From contig CM060977.1 of the NCBI GenBank assembly GCA_030765065.1, positions 156,746,052-156,810,051 of the forward strand: a DNA stretch of 64,000 bases, given 5' to 3'. This document shows, one piece after another, positions 46,771 through 58,819 of the stretch. The stretch is from Deroplatys truncata. Lineage: Eukaryota > Arthropoda > Insecta > Mantodea > Mantidae. Numbering within the stretch: position 1 is the first letter of the stretch; every line of letters starts with the position of its first letter. The notes under the pieces were generated by a model. That model made no database searches. It saw only the letters and a list, made by a program, of their open reading frames with translations, and was not told the DNA's origin. Made by a program: the position numbers and the translations under genes.

Positions 46771-46984
46771 GTTCTGTTAATACTCCTACTGTAGGGAGTT
46801 TGGCTTGAATGCATTATTTATTATATTCACTACAATAAATTATAATGTATTTCATTGCAAGTCTCATGATTGAAAAGCGTGGTGAAATAATGCTCCTACA
46901 TCATTATAATTCGAACTTTATGGTATAACTCACTGTCAGAGATTTGCAATGCAGATATTAGTGTTGTTTTCGTACATAGGCTAC

Positions 46985-47649
46985 GTACATTGTATGTTAA
47001 ATATAATGGTATTTCTCTTACTCTCAACATTTCCCACAGTTTCCCTTTATTAAATCTTACGTATCAATTCTTTTTATAGCCTATAAATATAACAGTTTTT
47101 GTAGCCTTTTGGTCTCTCTTAACTAAAAGTATATTGTCCGCGGATGCTCTTCCTGTCGTAATTTCAATCTGTTCTTCGATTTATATGGCTTCTATATTAT
47201 TCTTAATGCGTTTGTAGTTATATCTGTGTTAATTGTATATGGGAATTGTATTTTACCTTCTTTAATACTGATTTTACCACTGTGATTTTCTATTCTGGTG
47301 CGTTTTCTTCGATATCAACATAAATTGAAAATAAGTATTGTATGAGTACGATATAATGCGCTCTATTCCTGCTGTTTCTCTCCTTTTATTGGTACGTAAC
47401 GTATCTAATAACTTATATAATTCTGTAGTATGTATATTATCTCCCGATTTGCTTCTATTATTGTTATTATTTTCATCATAATCATTTTTGTGCCCTAAAC
47501 GTTTTGTAATGATTTATTGATAGGTCTTTCGGATTTTATATCTGTCTGGGGCGTTTATCTGTGTTTTGCTATTTTATATGCAGTTTCTTATTTACTACGT
47601 ATGCCTCTTTCGACTTCCTGATATATCTATTACTCCCAAGTTTCCCTAT
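46985..47649 (-). pseudogene. LINE-B reverse transcriptase fragment (5' part of RT)
   Basis: On the - strand: SKEAYVVNKKLH (linker, near 47600), SGDNIHTTELYKLLDTLRTN then AGIERI (about 47440-47330; the 'L..LK..KA.G.DGI' start of LINE RT), and GRASADNILLVKRDQ then FIGYKKN and GKLWEMLRVREIPLYL (about 47160-47000; equals 'FR.GRST.D.I...I..K' and 'K..W..L...GIP..L' of RT). Frameshifts and stops are many. It ends near 46985 without the YADD region. Confidence 0.6.
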
Positions 47650-47772
47650 ACCAGGTGGCCCAACTGCACCGTATTATAAGTGTGTAGATTCCCTTCGTGC
47701 ATTAAAAGAGTTGCAGAACTCAGCCGGGCGATCCCAAGTAAACACAGGTCAGTGGGGAACTGGCGAAATAGC
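47650..47772 (+). repeat. inverted module, left copy
   Basis: About 120 bp from CCAGGTGGCCCAACTG to AGTGGGGAACTGGCG. It matches the reverse complement of 52962-53084, including TTAAAAGAG.TGCAGAAC and a 22-bp run through AAGTAAACACAGGTCAGTGG. Translation gives LRALKELQNSAGRSQVNTGQ, with mostly conservative differences in the other copy (LRTLKEMQNPTGKFQVNTGQ), hinting at a former coding module. See the block 47650-53084. Confidence 0.7.
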
Positions 47773-47954
47773 GTGAGCTAGCTTCAGTTTCTTTCTTTCC
47801 TTTCTCTCCTTTTTTTAAGTTCCATTTATACCCTGCCTTTAACTAAAATGATCATTTCAGCGGCCTTTCCTTTAAAGCATATTATTTCCTATTACGCAAT
47901 TGTGTTAACTCGTATTCCGTTGCCTTTGGGTTTCTAGTAAACTTTGGGCTTTAG

Positions 47955-48122
47955 TCATTAGATCACACACACATTCGCACTCTCAATCATACTTCCAGAC
48001 TCTGAGGAGGACAGGGAATAATCTTTGCTAGAGTAAAATTCCCAACTCCCAGCCGGAATTCGAATCGGGGACCGCTTGCATAACAGGCAGGTACACTACC
48101 GACTGAGCTACGGGGCCGGTCG
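47955..48122 (-). mobile_element. tRNA-derived SINE-2
   Basis: On the - strand the head GTAGCTCAGTCGGTAG (A-box) ... GATTCGAATTCCGG (B-box) can be laid out as a tRNA with anticodon-loop CTGTTAT, close to tRNA-Asn(GTT). The acceptor side does not close well and a non-tRNA body follows (GAGTCTGGAAGTATGATTG), so this is a SINE and not a working tRNA gene. Confidence 0.6.
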
Positions 48123-48628
48123 AGCTTTTTTCTACTCTTGCTTATCAGCAAAGACTATGAGTGGATCGCGTTCATTGAGAGGCACTTCCTAGGCTTGCAA
48201 AAAAGTGCACGGTCCATAATGATAGACAAAAATAGACCGAAAGGATCTTAGAACATTTTCCACTTTGATTACACCCTTTTTATTTTCGAGGAAGTAAACT
48301 CACCTTTAATAATGACAAATAATTAAAATGCCTTTATTTGACCCATCCGTATCCGCCTATAAATATTTTTCAAATTGTGTTAACGCTGTGCTGGTATGAT
48401 TTTGAGGATTGTAAGCAACAAACATGAGAGCACGTAATGTTTCACTGCCATTTTTTCGCTTGCTATTATTATAAACGACATTGTTACTATTATTATTATC
48501 ATCATCATTTAACGGTTCTGTTATGCTGACTCCGCCCATTAAATAGGTTTTCGGAATTTTTCCCCTGTTGATTGATAGGATGTTCCAATCGTTTCCGTGT
48601 ATCCGTATGGAAGTTTGTTAGAACCGCT
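48123..48628. other. unassigned sequence
   Basis: No motif or repeat recognised between SINE-2 and the triplet array. Confidence 0.3.
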
Positions 48629-51600
48629 GGTGGAGTAGGAGTAGTAGTCGTATTGTAGTCGTACTAATGTAGTAGTGGTGGTGGTGGTGGTGGTGGTGGT
48701 GGTGGTGGTGGTGGTGGTGGTGTTGATGAAGGTGGTAGTGGTGGTGGGATGGTAGTAGTAGTGGTGGTGGTGGTGGTGGGATGGTAGTAGTAGTGGTGGT
48801 GGTAATAGAGTAGTAGTAGTGGTGCTTGTGGTGGAGTAGTAGTAGTGGTGGTGTGGTAGTAGTAGTGGTGGTGTGGTAGTAGTAGTGGTGCTTGTGGTGG
48901 AGTAGTAGTGGTGGTGATGTGCTAGTAGTAGTGGTGCTTGTGGTGGAGTAGTAGTGGTGGTGGTGTGGTAGTAGTAGTGGTGCTTGTGGTAGAGTAGTAG
49001 TAGTAGTAGTGGTGGTGTGCTAGTAGTAGTGGTGCTTGTGGTGGAGTAGTAGTAGTGGTGGTGTGCTAGTAGTAGTGGTGGTGTGGTAGTAGTAGTGGTG
49101 GTGGTGTGGTAGTAGTAGTGGTGGTGGTGTGGTAGTAGTAGTGGTGGTGATGTGCTAGTAGTAGTGGTGGTGATGTGCTAGTAGTAGTGGTGCTTGTGGT
49201 GGAGTAGTAGTAGTGGTGGTGGTGTGCTAGTAGTAGTGGTGGTGATGTGCTAGTAGTAGTGGTGCTTGTGGTGGAGTAGTAGTGGTGGTGGTGTGCTAGT
49301 AGTAGTGGTGGTGTGGTAGTAGTAGTGGTGCTTGTGGTGGAGTAGTAGTAGTGGTGGTGTGCTAGTAGTAGTGGTGCTTGTGGTGGAGTAGTAGTGGTGG
49401 TGGTGTGCTAGTAGTAGTGGTGCTTGTGGTGGAGTAGTAGTAGTGGTGCTTGTGGTGGAGTAGTAGTAGTGGTGCTTGTGGTGGAGTAGTAGTAGTGGTG
49501 GTGTGGTAGTAGTAGTGGTGCTTGTGGTAGTAGTTGTGGTGGTGATGGTGGTGTGGTAGTAGTAGTGGTGGTGTGGTAGTAGTTGTGGTGGTGATGGTGG
49601 TGTGGTAGTAGTAGTGGTGGTGTGGTAGTAGTAGTGGTGCTTGTGGTGGAGTAGTAGTAGTGGTGGTGTGGTAGTAGTAGTGGTGGTGTGGTAGTAGTAG
49701 TGGTGGTGTGGTAGTAGTGGTAGTGGTGGTGTGGTAGTAGTTGTGGTAGTGGTGGTGTGGTAGTAGTTGTGGTGGTGGTGGTGTGGTAGTAGTGGTAGTG
49801 GTGGTGTGGTAGTAGTTGTGGTGGTGGTGGTGTGGTAGTAGTAGTGGTGGTGTGGTAGTAGTAGTGGTGCTTGTGGTGGAGTAGTAGTAGTGGTGGTGTG
49901 GTAGTAGTAGTGGTGGTGGTGGTGTGGTAGTAGTGGTGGTGATGTGGTAGTAGTGGTGGTGCTGGTGGTGGAGTAGTAGAGGTGGTGGTGGAGTAGTACT
50001 AGTGGTGGTGCTGGTGGTGGAGTAGTAGAGGTGGTGGTGGAGTAGTAGTGGTGGTGGTGGAGTAGTACTAGTGGTGGTGCTGGTGGTGGAGTAGTAGAGG
50101 TGGTGGTGGAGTAGTACTAGTAGTGCTGGTGGTGGAGTAGTAGTAGTGGTGTTGTGGTAGTAGTAGTGGTGTTGTGGTAGTAGTAGTGGTGTTGTGGTAG
50201 TAGTAGTGGTGGTGTGGTAGTAGTAGTGGTGGTGTAGTAGTAGTAGTGGTGTTGGTGATGGAGTTGTAGTGGTGGTGGTGGAGTAGTAGTAGTGGTGCTG
50301 GTGGTGGAGTAGTAGTGGTGGTGGTGGAGTAGTAGTGGTGTTGGTGGTGGAGTTGTAGTGGTGGTGGTGGAGTAGTAGTGGTGCTGGTGGTGGAGTAGTA
50401 GTGGTGGTGGTGGAGTAGTAGTGGTGTTGGTGGTGGAGTTGTAGTGGTGGTGGTGGAGTTGTAGTGGTGGTGGTGGAGTAGTAGTGGTGCTGGTGGTGGA
50501 GTAGTAGTGGTGTTGGTGGTGGAGTTGTAGTGGTGGTGGTGGAGTAGTAGTGGTGCTGGTGGTGGAGTAGTAGTGGTGGTGGTGGAGTAGTAGTGGTGTT
50601 GGTGGTGGAGTTGTAGTGGTGGTGGTGGAGTTGTAGTGAGGTGGTGGAGTAGTAGTAGTGGTGCTGGTGGTGGAGTAGTAGTAGTGGTGTTGTGGTAGTA
50701 GTAGTAGTGGTGGTGTAGTAGTAGTAGTGGTGTTGGTGGTGGTGTAGTAGTAGTAGTGGTGTTGGTGGTGGAGTTGTAGTGGTGGTGGTGGAGTAGTAGT
50801 AGTGGTGCTGGTGGTGGAGTAGTAGTGGTGGTGGTGGAGTAGTAGTGGTGTTGGTGGTGGAGTTGTAGTGGTGGTGGTGGAGTAGTAGTGGTGCTGGTGG
50901 TGGAGTAGTAGTGGTGGTGGTGGAGTAGTAGTGGTGTTGGTGGTGGAGTTGTAGTGGTGGTGGTGGAGTAGTAGTGGTGCTGGTGGTGGAGTAGTAGTGG
51001 TGTTGGTGGTGGAGTTGTAGTGGTGGTGGTGGAGTAGTAGTGGTGCTGGTGGTGGAGTAGTAGTGGTGGTGGTGGAGTAGTAGTGGTGTTGGTGGTGGAG
51101 TTGTAGTGTTGGTGGTGGAGTTGTAGTGGTGGTGGTGGAGTAGTAGTAGTGGTGTTGTGGTAGTAGTAGTAGTGGTGGTGGAGTAGTAGTAGTGGTGTTG
51201 GTGGAATAGTAGTGGTGGTGGAGTAGTAGTGGTGGTGGAGTAGTAGTGGTGGTGGTGGTGGAGTAGTAGTGGTGCTGGTGGTAGTAGTAGTAGTGGTGTT
51301 GTGGTAGTAGTAGTAGTGGTGGTGGTGGTGGAGTAGTAGTGGTGGTGGTGGTGGAGTAGTAGTGGTGGTGGTGGTGGAGTAGTAGTGGTGCTGGTGGTGG
51401 AGTAGTAGTAGTGGTGGTGGAGTAGTAGTAGTGGTGGTGTGGTAGTAGTAGTGGTGTTGGTGGTGGAGTAGTAGTAGTGGTGGTGTAGTAGTAGTAGTGG
51501 TGCTGGTGGTGGATTAGTAGTAGTGGTGTTGTGGTAGTAGTAGTGGTGTTGTGGTAGTAGTAATGGTGTTGGTGGTGGAGTAGTAGTAGTGGTGGTGGAG

Positions 51601-52878
51601 TTGTAGTAGTGGTGGTGTAGTAGTAGTAGTTGTGTTGGTGGTGGATTAGTAGTAGTGGTGTTGTGGTAGTAGTAATGGTGTTGGTGGTGGAGTAGTAGTA
51701 GTGGTGGTGGTGGAGTAGTAGTAGTGGTGGTGTAGTAGTAGTAGTGGTGGTGGTGGTGGAGTAGTAGTAGTGGTGGTGTAGTAGTAGTAGTGGTGCTGGT
51801 GGTGGATTAGTAGTAGTGGTGTTGTGGTAGTAGTAATGGTGTTGGTGGTGGAGTAGTAGTAGTGGTGGTGGAGTTGTAGTAGTGGTGGTGTAGTAGTAGT
51901 AGTGGTGTTGGTGGTGGAGTAGTAGTAGTGGTGTTGTGGTAGTAGTAGTAGTGGTGGTGGAGTAGTAGTAGTGGTGGTGGAGTAGTAGTAGTGGTGTTGT
52001 GGTAGTAGTAGTAGTGGTGTTGTGGTAGTAGTAGTGGTGGTGGTGGAGTAGTAGTAGTGGTGGTGGAGTAGTAGTAGTGGTGTTGTGGTAGTAGTAGTAG
52101 TGGTGGTGGAGTAGTAGTAATGGTGGTGGAGTAGTAGTAGTGGTGGTGGAGTAGTAGTAGTGGTGTTGTGGTAGTAGTAGTAGTGGTGTTGTGGTAGTAG
52201 TAGTGTTGGTGGTGGAGTAGTAGTGGTGGTGGTGGAGTAGTAGTAGTGGTGTTGTGGTAGTAGTAGTAGTAGTGGTGGTGGAGTAGTAGTAGTGGTGGTG
52301 GAGTAGTAGTAGTGGTGGTGGAGTAGTAGTAGTGGTGGTGGAGTAGTAGTAGTGGTGCTGGTGGTGTGGTAGTAGTAGTGGTGGTGGTGGTGGTGGTGTA
52401 GTACTAGTGGTGGTGGTGTGGTAGTAGTAGTGGTGCTGGTGGTGTGTTAGTAGTGGTGGTAGTGGTGGTGGTAGTGGTGGTGGTAGTGGTGGTGGTAATA
52501 GAGTAGTAGTCGTAGTAATGTAGTAGTAGTAGTGGTGGTGGAGTAGTAGTAGTAGTCGTAGTAATGTAGTAGTTGTAGTAGTGGTGGTGGTGTGGTAGAG
52601 TAGTAGTGGTGCTGGTGGTGTAGCAATAATGGTGGTGGTGTGATAGCAGTAGTGGTTGCGGTGGGATGGTATTGGTGGTGGTAGTGGTAGGGTAGTAGTG
52701 ATGGTGGTAGTAGAATAGTAGTAGTAGTAGTAGTAGTAATGTAGTATTAGTAGTTGTGGTGGTGGTGTGATAGAGTAGTAGTGGTGCTGGTGGTGGGGTA
52801 GCAGTAGTGGTGGTGGTAGAGTAGTAGTAGTCGTAGTAATGTAGTAGTAGTAGTAGTAGTAGCAGTGGTGGTGGTGGG

Positions 52879-52909
<31 letters not shown>

Positions 52910-52949
52910 CAGTGGTAGTGGTAGTGATAGTAGTAGTAGTAGTAGTATT
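48629..52949. repeat. 4.3-kb GTA/GTG triplet satellite
   Basis: Almost entirely GTA, GTG, GTT and GCT/GGA triplets. Local higher-order units such as GTGCTTGTGGTGGAGTAGTA (about 48820-49900), GGTGGTGGTGGAGTAGTAGT and GGTGTTGGTGGTGGAGTTGT (50240-51130) and GTGTTGTGGTAGTAGTAG (51150-52270) succeed one another, so the array grew by block amplification. One strand has virtually no C, which could favour strand-biased structures. Peptides read from it (for example Tyr/His/Thr runs at 52747-53052) are not genes. Confidence 0.97.
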
Positions 52950-52961
52950 GGGGTTTTAGGG

Positions 52962-53084
52962 CGCTAATGGGAGTTCCCCACTGACCTGTGTTTACTTGGA
53001 ATTTTCCTGTTGGGTTCTGCATCTCTTTTAACGTACGAAGGGTTATCTGCACACGTCAAATAAGGCACGTTTGGTTCACCTGGT
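52962..53084 (-). repeat. inverted module, right copy
   Basis: Reverse-complement partner of 47650-47772. One extra base in CAGATAACCC relative to CAGATTCCC breaks the shared reading frame. Confidence 0.7.
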
Positions 53085-54010
53085 GTATTTTCTCTGTTTC
53101 ATGTTTGAGCAGCACATCTTGTCGTTTATGTTCTGTTTTTCTTCGGGAATTCGTGATTGGAGGTATTTATGTCATAGCGCTTTCTTGCTTTTAATTTCGC
53201 TTTCTATTTCCGGTATCCATTGCGGTAGACTACTACTTCTTTTTCTGAATGAACCCTTGTACCTATATCTTCGTCAGTTACCTAATTAATTGTGTTTTTT
53301 CTGCCATTTATTTTCTACATTTCCTAATTTCTCCAGTTTAGTGTTTATCTATTCTTACTTGGCATAAAATTTCTATTGATGTTTTAAATGCAATTCATTT
53401 TTCTGGGATGTATTAAAATATTTACCCATCATTACTCCAATTTTATTTTTACGGCTAATAGATGACTAGAAAAGATATCTGCTTCTCGTAAAATTACAGG
53501 ACTTTTACAAGAATTACTTAATCTTTTGTTTACTTAAGTGTACTCTATAGTTCATTTACTTCCATTTTCTCTCAGGATGTGTTTATGAATATCCTTAGTA
53601 TGTATATAAGGTTATCAATTTTGTTATATACAGTTAAATGAATTATGCAAAATCTCCTAAATGTTCTTCCGTTCGTATTTGTTGTCTATTCTGAGCAGTT
53701 GTTTGTTGAAACATTTATTTTCCTATTCTATCGTTATAATGTCCTCCGAAACAATATAATTATTTCTGCTGATAGCATTTAATGTTATCCGTAGTTCCGT
53801 GTAATATTCTTTGGATTCCTCATGTCTTCCATCTTCCGATACGTAGAGCATCACGAGTGTTAAATTACATCTGTCTATTCTTAATGGAACATTCAGTATT
53901 CTTTAATTTGATCACGAATTTGATTGTAAGCTATATTTTATCCGCTGCCTGCTGAGACTGTTATTCTAGTGTTGCAAGGTTATTTAGAAGAACACCACCA
54001 GAGAGAATTT
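53085..54010 (-). pseudogene. LINE-B endonuclease region
   Basis: On the - strand (about 53900-53620): LTLVMLYVSEDGRHEESKEY, YTELRITLNAISRNNYIV, GHYNDRIGK and EEHLGDFA. This matches the apurinic-type endonuclease of LINEs ('V.YAP......EE...FY..L......N.YI...GD.NARIG', then 'NG..L.DFA'). The remaining DNA down to 53085 (ARKRYDINTSNHEFPKKNRT) fits the linker before RT. Stops and indels abound. After the 5.4-kb block the reading resumes at 47649. Confidence 0.6.
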
Positions 54011-54219
54011 TATAACAGCTTCAATCCATAAAAGCTTTTGGTTTTCCTTTTGTTTCGTGGTGATTGTTGTTTCAATTTTCCTTTAATTAATTCCCTTTCG
54101 AAAACAGCAATCTTTCGAGTATTTCTCTTGCATCACATTCCGATTTCGTCTATCCTAGTGATAATGTTGTACACATTGGAGTCAGTTGGCTTTTATTCCT
54201 TTGTATCTTATAAGTTATT

Positions 54220-55065
54220 ACTTTCTCTGCTACGTATAGTAAGTAGGCGAAGTATTGTATTCCACCCAAAAGTTTGATACCAAGATTTCACCGGAAATAC
54301 ATGTTTTGAGGCCCCCTGAATCCAAAAAAAAGCATTTTTGGAAACATGTTCGTGTTGTGTCTGTGTGTGTGTCTGTGAACAGCATAACTCAAAAACGATC
54401 AGTCGGATAAACACCAAACTTGGTATTTAGGTTCAGTATCTTCCAGAGATGCGACAAGAAGGTTTTCAAGAAAATCCCCCCACTCCAGGTTACCCTTTAC
54501 ATGGAACATTTTTCGAAAATTTTAATTTTCTCAAAAACGGCTCAAACGATTTTGATTAAAATATCACATGTTTAAGATATTTTCATTTCAAATGAAATGT
54601 ATATCTCGAATTTTCTGGGAATGTCTCCAAAAGTATTCTTCATTGTGAACGACTTTTGCATAACTGGTAAACCATAAGAGATAAACAAAATTTTACTACA
54701 CAAAAATATAGATCGCGTTAAAGTACACAATTTATGTGATATACATTTTTTTGACTTAGTGAACCATTTTCGAGATATTGTTAGTTATTCTCTTAAATTT
54801 TCCAATACTTATACTTTTTCTCAAATTCGTTATTAATTTTTTTTGTCCTGGTAATGCAAAGAGAATGAATACTTCACATAGCAACCAGCTCTTAAAATAT
54901 TTGACTATCGCTTAAGGCCTACCAATTCCCCTTGCATCTACAAGAAAATTAGCAATAAGATTAACATCTCGATATCTCGATTAAAATGAAGCATATGGGG
55001 AATAAGCGTTTGTAAAACTAGTTTGTACAAGAGTACGGAAAGTCATGTGAGTGTAACACATCAGA
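54220..55065 (+). mobile_element. HINE copy 8
   Basis: Full-length, with a short TG tract (54353-54378) and one substitution in the 5' 12-mer (CTTTCTCTGCT). The 3' inverted 12-mer reads AGTACGGAAAGT, with the hairpin intact. It lies in poly-T-flanked DNA. Confidence 0.85.
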
Positions 55066-56086
55066 TTTTTTTTGTATGGTATGAGTTGGTGGTCACTCTC
55101 CCAATAGCCCCAACCTGTAGAACCGCGGTAAACATTCCTGTTTACCATTCTTAGAAACGTTACTTTTTCCAGTTAAGGAATCGTTCCCAAGGTTGTAGTT
55201 TATATCTTGCCACGTATCTTCAGCCATTCATCTTGAGTAGAGTCGTTAATTTAGGTTCTCCTGCCTTTTCCCATCCAGTAAGGCATACAAGGTAGCCTTC
55301 ACTTGCTGTGACCTTGTTCGTTGGGTACTGAATGCTCCCAACACTGCCAAGATGAATCCCATGATAGCTATTGTGATATCTTCAACATGAATCGCACAAT
55401 CTTTCATTTAAAACAGCTACACAGTGACCGGAAATTCGGTATTAACTCTCCAGGATTCTATTGCACAAACGAAATGAAGACAAACAGTCTAGGGAATGTA
55501 TATTCGACGTGTAAGTGTTCTAAAATTATAGCTCTGGATGTTTAACCAATAAAAAGGCGTCATATTTTGGCGCTTCTAGCCTGCTATTGATAACACGAAT
55601 GCTGAATGGTACTGATACCTGGATAAAGGATAACTTATCGCTGTTCCTCCCCACCCCCCAAGTCCCAGGTGTCCTCGTCTACGCGGTTTTGTATGTATTA
55701 CTTTGAACTTCATACTGGGTTAAGGCGTCCTGGTTGTGGTTACGCTAAAGTGTTATGTGAACCGCCATACACAGAATTCTCTGTCTAATATTTGACTTCC
55801 ACTACATAATTGAATAATTGTGTAGCGATCTATTATCTTCTGCCCTTGCAATGGAATTTTCTTCTTTAGAAAACTTTGACGACATCCAGTACAAAGCAAT
55901 TTTCAAAGCTTTGAAAACAAGTCGCTGCTGCATTTTTATTTCCATGACAACTTGTCCTGCTGTGGTTCATCGAACCCCTCCTCATTATCCGCTATTACAG
56001 GAACACAAAGGAAATGCTGGAAGCAGTTGGTTTACTCTCGCAGTGTTATTTGTTGTTTGCGAGCCGCTTATGAGTACGGTACGTTG
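55066..56086. other. unassigned sequence
   Basis: Short open frames (55321-55545 and 55818-56087) show no known domain. No shared repeat was recognised. Confidence 0.3.
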
Positions 56087-56350
56087 AAATTAAATTAAAT
56101 TGAGTTTTATTTATGGACGCTCTTTAACTGCTGCGGTGCATAGCGTCCCATTCTATATTGGGTGCGAAAGATGGGTAATTTTGCTCAGAGACCTCTTCAT
56201 CAGACTTGAAGTTCTTTTACGTGCCATGAATCTACGACACAGGACCACCGGCTTTACTTCCCTTCCGACGGAAGCCATGCTAAGGATTTTTAGGCCAGAA
56301 AAAAAAAATCCATCGCCCTCCGGGTTGAACCCGCGACCTAGGGAACTAGA
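56087..56350 (-). mobile_element. SINE-1 copy, truncated in the tRNA head
   Basis: Complete tail and body in reverse orientation, ending in GAACCCGCGACCTAGGGAACTAGAA, so only the B-box half of the head is left. Confidence 0.88.
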
Positions 56351-56581
56351 ATGGCAAAAGAATACTGAAGTAAAGCAATTAATTTGCTGATACAAGATCA
56401 ATGATAAAATAAAGCAAAACAGAGGGATACAAAATGAATACATGTGTAACTGCTAAAGAAATTGGTGTATTAAAAAGAGTTAGATGGTTATGACTTATGA
56501 CAGAGCCATAAATGGTTGGAATTTTAATATGAGTAAAGGAATTGTGCTTTCCTGTGCTGCTTACTACATTAATTAAATTAA

Positions 56582-56655
56582 ACAATGGAAGTCACACACA
56601 CATACACACATTCACACACATATTGGAAGAATATATATATATATATATATATATA
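56582..56655. repeat. (CA)n-like and (AT)n microsatellites
   Basis: CACACACACATACACACATTC followed 20 bp later by about 28 bp of AT alternation. Confidence 0.9.
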
Positions 56656-56877
56656 CTTTTATGCCAGTGTTAATGTAGCATGTAATTTCCGGGCTTGTGG
56701 GCCTTGGGCCGGTTGATAAAAGTAACCTGAAGTTTTCATCGTCCTTTTATAGGGTATCCTCAAGGTTAAGTGTTCTGGCTGGTTAATGCTAGAGTGGGAC
56801 TTTTTTGTTAACCCCACCTCGCCTTCAGTGGCGATCAACCTGAAAAGCCTATCTCGCTTCCTCATGCGGTTAGTCTA

Positions 56878-58202
56878 TAAGGGTCATTCAAATGAAGCCC
56901 GGTCACTTGTGTAAAGTAACGGTAAGGCTTTTACTAACTCAAAAATAGTCACCGAAAACTGTTGGCACATTTATCCCATTGTGACACTAGCCGGTCGATT
57001 CCATGTTTGAAGAAGCTAGTAGGCTGCTGTCAGATCTAGGCCTGGACCCATTCACACACTTCGTCGTCCATTGTGAATCGATGTCCGCGAATAGCTTGTT
57101 TTAGAGGTCCATAAACATAAAAGTCATATGATGAAAGGTCTGGACTGTACGGTGGATGTTTCAGCGTTTCCCATCGAAACTGCTGCAATGTCGTCTTCAC
57201 CGCATTGGCAGTGTGTGGGCGGGCATTATCATGCAGGAGAATAATGCCATTGGACAACATGCCTGGGCGTTTCGACTTGATGGCTCTTCTAAGGTTCTGT
57301 AATGTGGCTTGAAAACGCTGGGCATTGATAACGCTGGGCATTGATGGTGGTTCCCCGTTCCAGGAACTCCACAAGTAGTGGGCCCTTGTGGTCAAAAAAG
57401 GACATCATGACCTTGCCAGAACTGTTGTGCATGGCCTTTGATTTCTTTGGAGGTGGTGAAGTCGCACGTTTCCACTGCTTGCTCTGACGCTTGCTTTACG
57501 GTTCAAAATGGTGACACCATATTTCGTCACTAGTGACAATATGCGACAGAAAGTCGTATTCCTCCTCATGATAACGTTGCAGATGACTCAAAGACAGCGA
57601 CATGCGAGTATTGCGCTGTTCGGCGGTCAGTTGGTGGGGAACCCACTGCCACAAACTTTTCTAAATTTCAAGTGTGATGCATTATGGTGTGAATGGTGCC
57701 CACGCTAATACCCAGTAACCGATGGATCTCGTCCACGGTGATTCTGCGGTTGCCCAAGACTAAAGCATTCACTTCCGCAATCATCTCAGGTGTGATGACA
57801 CGATGAGCCTGTCCAGGACGAGCATCGTCTTCCAGTAACTCGCGTCCCTCAAGGAATCTTTTGCGCCATTCCATCACACTTGAACGACACAGACTGTACT
57901 CACCGTACACAGCCTTCATCCGTCGATACATTTCAGGGCCTCCAACTCCCTCCGCCGTTAAAAATCGAATCACTCCTCGTTGTTCCTGCTTACTCGCCTT
58001 CATGTTCAGCAGTGGACGATAACTTGTGTGACCACCTTATCTTAGGCGTGAAACCATACTGTCGCTATGCAACGTTAAACGTTGCGCACGCTGTAGTCGC
58101 TCTACCAATAGATGGTGCTACCATACACACAGTTACGTGGTCCCACCTTACGTGTAATGCAAAGTTAGACGCACTGACCAGGTTTCATTTGAAGGCCCCT
58201 CA
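56878..58202 (-). mobile_element. mariner element M5 (1325 bp)
   Basis: Inverted ends TAAGGGTCATTCAAATGAAG / ..TTCATTTGAAGGCCCCTCA with TA at 56876-56877 and 58203-58204. It carries a broken transposase on the - strand. Confidence 0.9.
56949..58003 (-). pseudogene. mariner transposase pseudogene (M5)
   Basis: Opens MKASKQEQRGVIRFLTAEGV with HTH (SSVMEWRKRFLEGRELLEDD, ARPGQ) and VDEIHRLLGISVGTIHTIM. A later frame gives ALLHD-type catalytic region as IILLHDNARPHTANAVK (second Asp) and PPYSPDLSSYDFYVYGPLK (third Asp). The C-terminus, HGIDRLVSQWDKCANSF, stops at about 56949. The centre is broken by stops. N-terminal features (RP/AQ and SVGTIH) place it apart from M1-M4. Confidence 0.88.
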
Positions 58203-58819
58203 TACATGATAAGCAAAGGGAGGCGGAGAAAGGTGTATAAGTACCACCAACGCATCCCAGGATTGAGGCTGAAAAATTAAAGGGCACTTATGCAATGCAT
58301 CCGAGAATGACAGCTCATTGGCGTCCTAGAAGATATGCTTACTACAGAGTCCAGCATGGCCCCTGAGGTAGTCCTGCAGGTGCCATTGGTCTTAACCGAT
58401 GGAATTATTTCTTGGTATTTGGATTCAAACTAAGTTTAGTGTACTGGTAGGTGGTTGATATTGGTATATGGTTGGTTAGTGTGCTGAAGTTAGAATTTAA
58501 GGAGATAATATAGCACGGAATCATTTTATTGGATCTATTAGTAATTGAGTTATGGACTCAACTGATCCTAAACTGATAACCTCCTGCAGCTATTATTCTC
58601 GGGCCCACTCTTATGAACCTATCGTATCTACATCATCAGTAGTAGTGCCCCGAGTGTTTTATTTAAATATGTTCATTGATTAGTGCTATTTTTATAGAAT
58701 TAGTTTGAGAAAAGGCATATAATTATTTTGACTTTTTACGTACGTGGTTCGATTCCAAAAAATTATGCGAATCATGTCGGAGTCACCGATAACTACATTT
58801 AGGAAGATCGGCACAAACT

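Larger units (their letters stand above)
47650..53084. mobile_element. 5.4-kb block with inverted ~120-bp ends, inserted in LINE-B
   Basis: The block separates the endonuclease (to the right) and RT (to the left) of one - strand LINE. Its ends are the inverted modules, beginning CCAGGTG / CACCTGG. Inside are a tRNA-SINE and the 4.3-kb triplet array. No transposase or clear target duplication was found (flanking TA or ATA is possible). It may be a terminal-inverted-repeat element that gained a satellite, or two separate insertions. Confidence 0.5.
56660..58740 (-). mobile_element. Penelope-like 3' tail copy, split by mariner M5
   Basis: 56660-56877 and 58203-58450 together align to 60120-60450 (shared pieces: GAACCTG.AAAG.CTAT, GGAGGCGGAGAA.GGTGT, GTGCCATTG, ATTTGGATTCAAAC). 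The second copy lies directly 3' of a Penelope GIY-YIG remnant, so this is inferred to be tail sequence of the same family. Extent beyond 58450 is uncertain. Confidence 0.4.

Noticed and set aside
48050..48122. functional tRNA-Asn gene
   Set aside because: The anticodon stem has a mismatch, the acceptor stem does not close well, and a SINE body follows directly.
52747..53052. 101-codon Tyr/His/Thr-rich frame
   Set aside because: Translation of the triplet satellite plus the inverted module.
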